64,000 bases of DNA from Cutibacterium sp. (GTDB taxonomy: Bacteria; Actinomycetota; Actinomycetes; Propionibacteriales; Propionibacteriaceae). The position numbers were made by a program, and so were the translations under genes. The stretch lies in contig NZ_JAUNEJ010000007.1 in the NCBI RefSeq assembly GCF_030525615.1, positions 30,966 to 94,965 of the forward strand, in the 5' to 3' direction. Positions 61,125 to 64,000 of the stretch are shown one piece after another (positions within the stretch are counted from its first letter, which is position 1; each line of letters begins with the position of its first letter). The notes under the pieces are model-generated. The model was not told the DNA's origin. It saw nothing but the letters and a program-made list of their open reading frames with translations, and did not search any database.

Positions 61125-64000
61125 TCAGTCGCGAGGCTTTTCAACCATCTCGTAACACTGGATCTCGTCACCAACGTGAATGTCGGAGTAATTGGTCAAG
61201 GTCAGACCACACTCATAACCTTCACGGACCTCGGTAACGGCATCCTTCTCGCGCTGCAGCGTGTTGATCGAGGTTTCCTGGACCACCACGCCGTCGCGGA
61301 CGAGACGTGCCTTGGCATGACGGCGAATGACGCCATCGGCAACCATGCAGCCCGCGATCGTTCCAACCTTCGAGGAGCGGAAGATCTGGCGGATCTCCGC
61401 AGTGCCCATCGACTTCTCTTCGTAAATCGGCTTGAGCATACCTCGCAGGGCCGACTCGATTTCGTCGATCGCGTCGTAGATGACCGAGTAGTAGCGGATG
61501 TCGACGTTCTCCTCGTCGGCCATACGCTGGGCATGGGCGGTCGGGCGAACGTTGAAGCCCACGATGACGGCGTTAGAGGCCGCAGCCAGCGAGACGTTGG
61601 TCTCGGTAATGGCACCGACGCCACGGTCAATGACGCGCAGGTCCACCTCGTCGCCCACGTCGATCTTGGCCAGAGCGTCTTCCAACGCCTCAACCGAGCC
61701 GGCGCCGTCACCCTTGAGGATGAGCAGCAGCTCCTGAGTCTCACCCTTCTCAAGCTGCTCAAACAGCTGGTCGAGGGTCTTGCGACGCGACGACTTGGCC
61801 TGCTGAGCGGCACGCATACGAGCCTCACGCTTTTCAGCGATCTGGCGAGCCATCCGATCGTCGTCGACAACCAGGAAGTTGTCGCCAGCACCAGGCACCG
61901 ACGTGAGACCGAGAACCTGCACCGGGGTAGCCGGAGCAGCCTCATCGACGCTCTCGCCCTGATCGTTAATCATGGCGCGCACGCGACCATAAGAGGACCC
62001 AGCGACGATGGAATCACCAATATGAAGGGTGCCTCGCTGGATAAGCGCTGTGGCGACCGGACCACGACCCTTGTCGAGGTGAGCCTCAATAGCAACACCC
62101 TGAGCAGCCATGTCCGGGTTGGCACGAAGATCCAGAGCAGCGTCCGCAGTCAGAATGATCGCCTCGAGAAGATCGTCAAGGCCCTCGTGGGTACGAGCGG
62201 AGACATTGACGAACATGGTGTCGCCGCCGTACTCCTCGGGAACCAGACCGTACTCGGTGAGCTGTCCGCGCACCTTGTCTGGATCTGCTTCTGGCTTGTC
62301 GATCTTGTTGACAGCCACCACGATCGGCACATCGGCCGCCTTGGCGTGATTGAGAGCCTCAACGGTCTGCGGCATGACGCCGTCATCAGCGGCAACAACC
62401 AGCACTGCAATATCGGTCGACTTCGCACCACGGGCACGCATAGCCGTGAATGCCTCGTGTCCTGGGGTGTCGATGAAGGTGATGGCCCGCTCGGTGCCAT
62501 CGACCTCAGTCTTGACCTGATAAGCACCGATGGCCTGGGTGATGCCACCGGCCTCACCCTCGACCACGTGGGTATGACGCAACGCATCCAACAGCTTCGT
62601 CTTGCCATGGTCAACGTGGCCCATGACGGTGACAACCGGCGGACGTGCAACGAGGTCTTCTTCATCGCCCTCGTTCTCGCCAAACTCAAGGTCGAACGAC
62701 TCCAGCAGCTCGCGATCCTCGTCCTCTGGGGAGACGACCTGAATCTCGTAGTTAAGCTCCCCACCCAAGATCTCGAGGGTGTCGTCTGAGACCGACTGGG
62801 TCGCCGTCACCATCTCGCCCAGGTTGAACAGCACCTGCACCAGCTGTGCGGGCTCAGCATTGATCTTTTCAGCCAGATCGGTCAGCGAGGCGCCACGACG
62901 CAGCCGGATGGTTTCGCCATTGCCCTTGTGGACGCGCACCCCGCCAACCAGCGGTGCCTGCATTTCGTCGAACTCTTGCCTACGCTGCTTACGGGACTTG
63001 CGGCTGCGACGCGACCCACCGTGACCGAATGCACCCTGTGTGCCACGACCGCCACGACCTCCGCGACCACCGCCAATGGGGCCGCGCGGTCCGCCGCCGA
63101 AACCGCCACCAAAGCCGCCGCCACGGGACCCACCGCGACCACGACCACCGCCGCGTCCACCACGACCAGTAGTTGCGTGACCGATCTGGGAGGACTGGTG
63201 CTTCGGCATCATGGCCGGGTTCGGGCGAGGCATACCGGAACCGCCACGCGATCCCTGGCTGCCACCTGGACGCGGCATACGCTCGCCACGACCGGAATGC
63301 GAAGCTCCCCCGGAACGCTGCCCGCCCTCAGAACGATGACGAGACTGTCCCATTCCCTGACTGGAAGCAAAGGGGTTGTTTCCGGGACGTGGCGCACCGG
63401 TACGACGACCGGCACCCGGACGCGGACCGGGGCGCGGTCCCGACGGCAGACCGCCAGATCCACCCGGACGCGGACCCGGACGAGCACCCGGCTTTGGGGT
63501 CGACGACTTGGCCGACGCGCCGGGCTTGGGGCCGGGAGTCGGTGCATGGGGCTTGGCGACCTTCGGGCCTGGCTTGGGAGCCGGCTTGGCGTCGCTCTTG
63601 GGTGCCGGGGTCTCTTTCTTGAGACCACCGGAAGACTTCATGAGGCCCGGACGCGGGGTTGCGCTGGTACGAGCCGCAGAGCTTCGACCAGGTTTGGGTC
63701 CGCCGCTGGACCCGGGACGGGAACCTCGCGCCGACTTCGGCCCAGGACCCGGCTTGGGACCAGGGGTGGGCTTGGCCGCTGGGGCCTTCTTGGATGTTTC
63801 CTTGGGTGCTGGCTGCGACTTGCGAGCCGCAGGTTTGGCGGCCTTGGCGTCGCCAGCCGGCTCAGCTGAACCGATCTGGTCACGCAGTCGCCGCACAACT
63901 GGTGCCTCAATAGTTGAGGAAGCTGATCGGACGAACTCGCCCATCTCATTGAGCTTCCCCAGAAGCTGTTTGCTTGACAGTCCGAGCTCTTTCGCGAGCT
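61125..64000 (-). CDS. infB: Translation initiation factor IF-2 (N-terminus beyond the window)
   Basis: 958 visible residues; the first visible codons are [20 protein letters not shown], the IF2 N-domain, so the true start is past 64000. After it comes a long Pro/Gly/Arg/Lys-rich linker (63000-63850) with near-repeat PGPKPGP and GGRGGRGG motifs, then the GTPase with [29 protein letters not shown] and [10 protein letters not shown], and IF2 domains to the end. The linker is long and low-complexity, as in actinobacterial IF-2. Confidence 0.97.
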   Translation of the reverse strand, partial: LAKELGLSSKQLLGKLNEMGEFVRSASSTIEAPVVRRLRDQIGSAEPAGDAKAAKPAARKSQPAPKETSKKAPAAKPTPGPKPGPGPKSARGSRPGSSGGPKPGRSSAARTSATPRPGLMKSSGGLKKETPAPKSDAKPAPKPGPKVAKPHAPTPGPKPGASAKSSTPKPGARPGPRPGGSGGLPSGPRPGPRPGAGRRTGAPRPGNNPFASSQGMGQSRHRSEGGQRSGGASHSGRGERMPRPGGSQGSRGGSGMPRPNPAMMPKHQSSQIGHATTGRGGRGGGRGRGGSRGGGFGGGFGGGPRGPIGGGRGGRGGRGTQGAFGHGGSRRSRKSRKQRRQEFDEMQAPLVGGVRVHKGNGETIRLRRGASLTDLAEKINAEPAQLVQVLFNLGEMVTATQSVSDDTLEILGGELNYEIQVVSPEDEDRELLESFDLEFGENEGDEEDLVARPPVVTVMGHVDHGKTKLLDALRHTHVVEGEAGGITQAIGAYQVKTEVDGTERAITFIDTPGHEAFTAMRARGAKSTDIAVLVVAADDGVMPQTVEALNHAKAADVPIVVAVNKIDKPEADPDKVRGQLTEYGLVPEEYGGDTMFVNVSARTHEGLDDLLEAIILTADAALDLRANPDMAAQGVAIEAHLDKGRGPVATALIQRGTLHIGDSIVAGSSYGRVRAMINDQGESVDEAAPATPVQVLGLTSVPGAGDNFLVVDDDRMARQIAEKREARMRAAQQAKSSRRKTLDQLFEQLEKGETQELLLILKGDGAGSVEALEDALAKIDVGDEVDLRVIDRGVGAITETNVSLAAASNAVIVGFNVRPTAHAQRMADEENVDIRYYSVIYDAIDEIESALRGMLKPIYEEKSMGTAEIRQIFRSSKVGTIAGCMVADGVIRRHAKARLVRDGVVVQETSINTLQREKDAVTEVREGYECGLTLTNYSDIHVGDEIQCYEMVEKPRD

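Noticed and set aside
61176..62789. 537-aa open frame on the plus strand
   Set aside because: Antisense to the infB GTPase region, which has all expected motifs.

Overview
The window is a chromosomal segment of a high-GC actinobacterium. Gene content and order fit the Propionibacterium/Cutibacterium group: rpmF carries a four-cysteine zinc ribbon, SdhC is a single-subunit cytochrome b, and there are an infB with a long Gly/Pro/Arg-rich N-terminus, an RNase J and an Opu-type glycine betaine transporter. I inferred this from content and did not run a database search, so the species is not fixed.

Layout. 1-13.7 kb is core, all on the minus strand: sdhCAB (sdhB runs off the left edge), the translation/SRP block (trmD, rimM, a KH protein, rpsP, an inserted amidohydrolase, ffh, ftsY), a GtrA-like protein, and yceD-rpmF-rnc-mutM. 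14.0-28.8 kb is a mannoside/glycan utilisation locus: a sugar ABC importer without its own ATPase, a LacI-family repressor, a decayed GH31 gene, a GH38 alpha-mannosidase and a GH5-like hydrolase. Two matching 16-bp palindromes lie upstream of the importer and of the GH38 gene and look like operators of the repressor. Between importer and repressor sits a minus-strand cassette (17.5-20.9 kb) with a lactococcin-972-like peptide and its dedicated ABC ATPase and large permease. It is bracketed by a 58-bp direct repeat made from the 3' end of the lacI gene and by an IS481 fragment.

28.9-33.1 kb is core again: coaD, rsmD, a PPOX-family flavoprotein, recG, rpmB. 33.6-43.0 kb is an accessory graveyard: a YccF-like membrane protein, a decayed phage block (terminase small subunit, metK, the first codons of a ParB/methylase-like gene), a TauE/SafE permease, IS3-type debris, then an intact AT-richer two-gene type IIS restriction-modification system (a two-headed D12 adenine methyltransferase plus an AlwI-like endonuclease), closed by a decayed IS481-family element.

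43.1-64.0 kb is mostly core on the minus strand: rnj, poxB, a DUF2993 protein, dapB, pnp, rpsO, ribF, truB, rbfA and infB (N-terminus beyond the right edge). A glycine betaine ABC operon is inserted between ribF and truB. A second accessory unit lies between rbfA and infB: a secreted cysteine-containing protein translationally coupled to an ABC ATPase and two membrane proteins.

The two most interesting systems are the type IIS R-M pair and the two peptide/ABC units (17.5-20.9 kb and 57.9-61.0 kb), which look like competition or self-protection functions.
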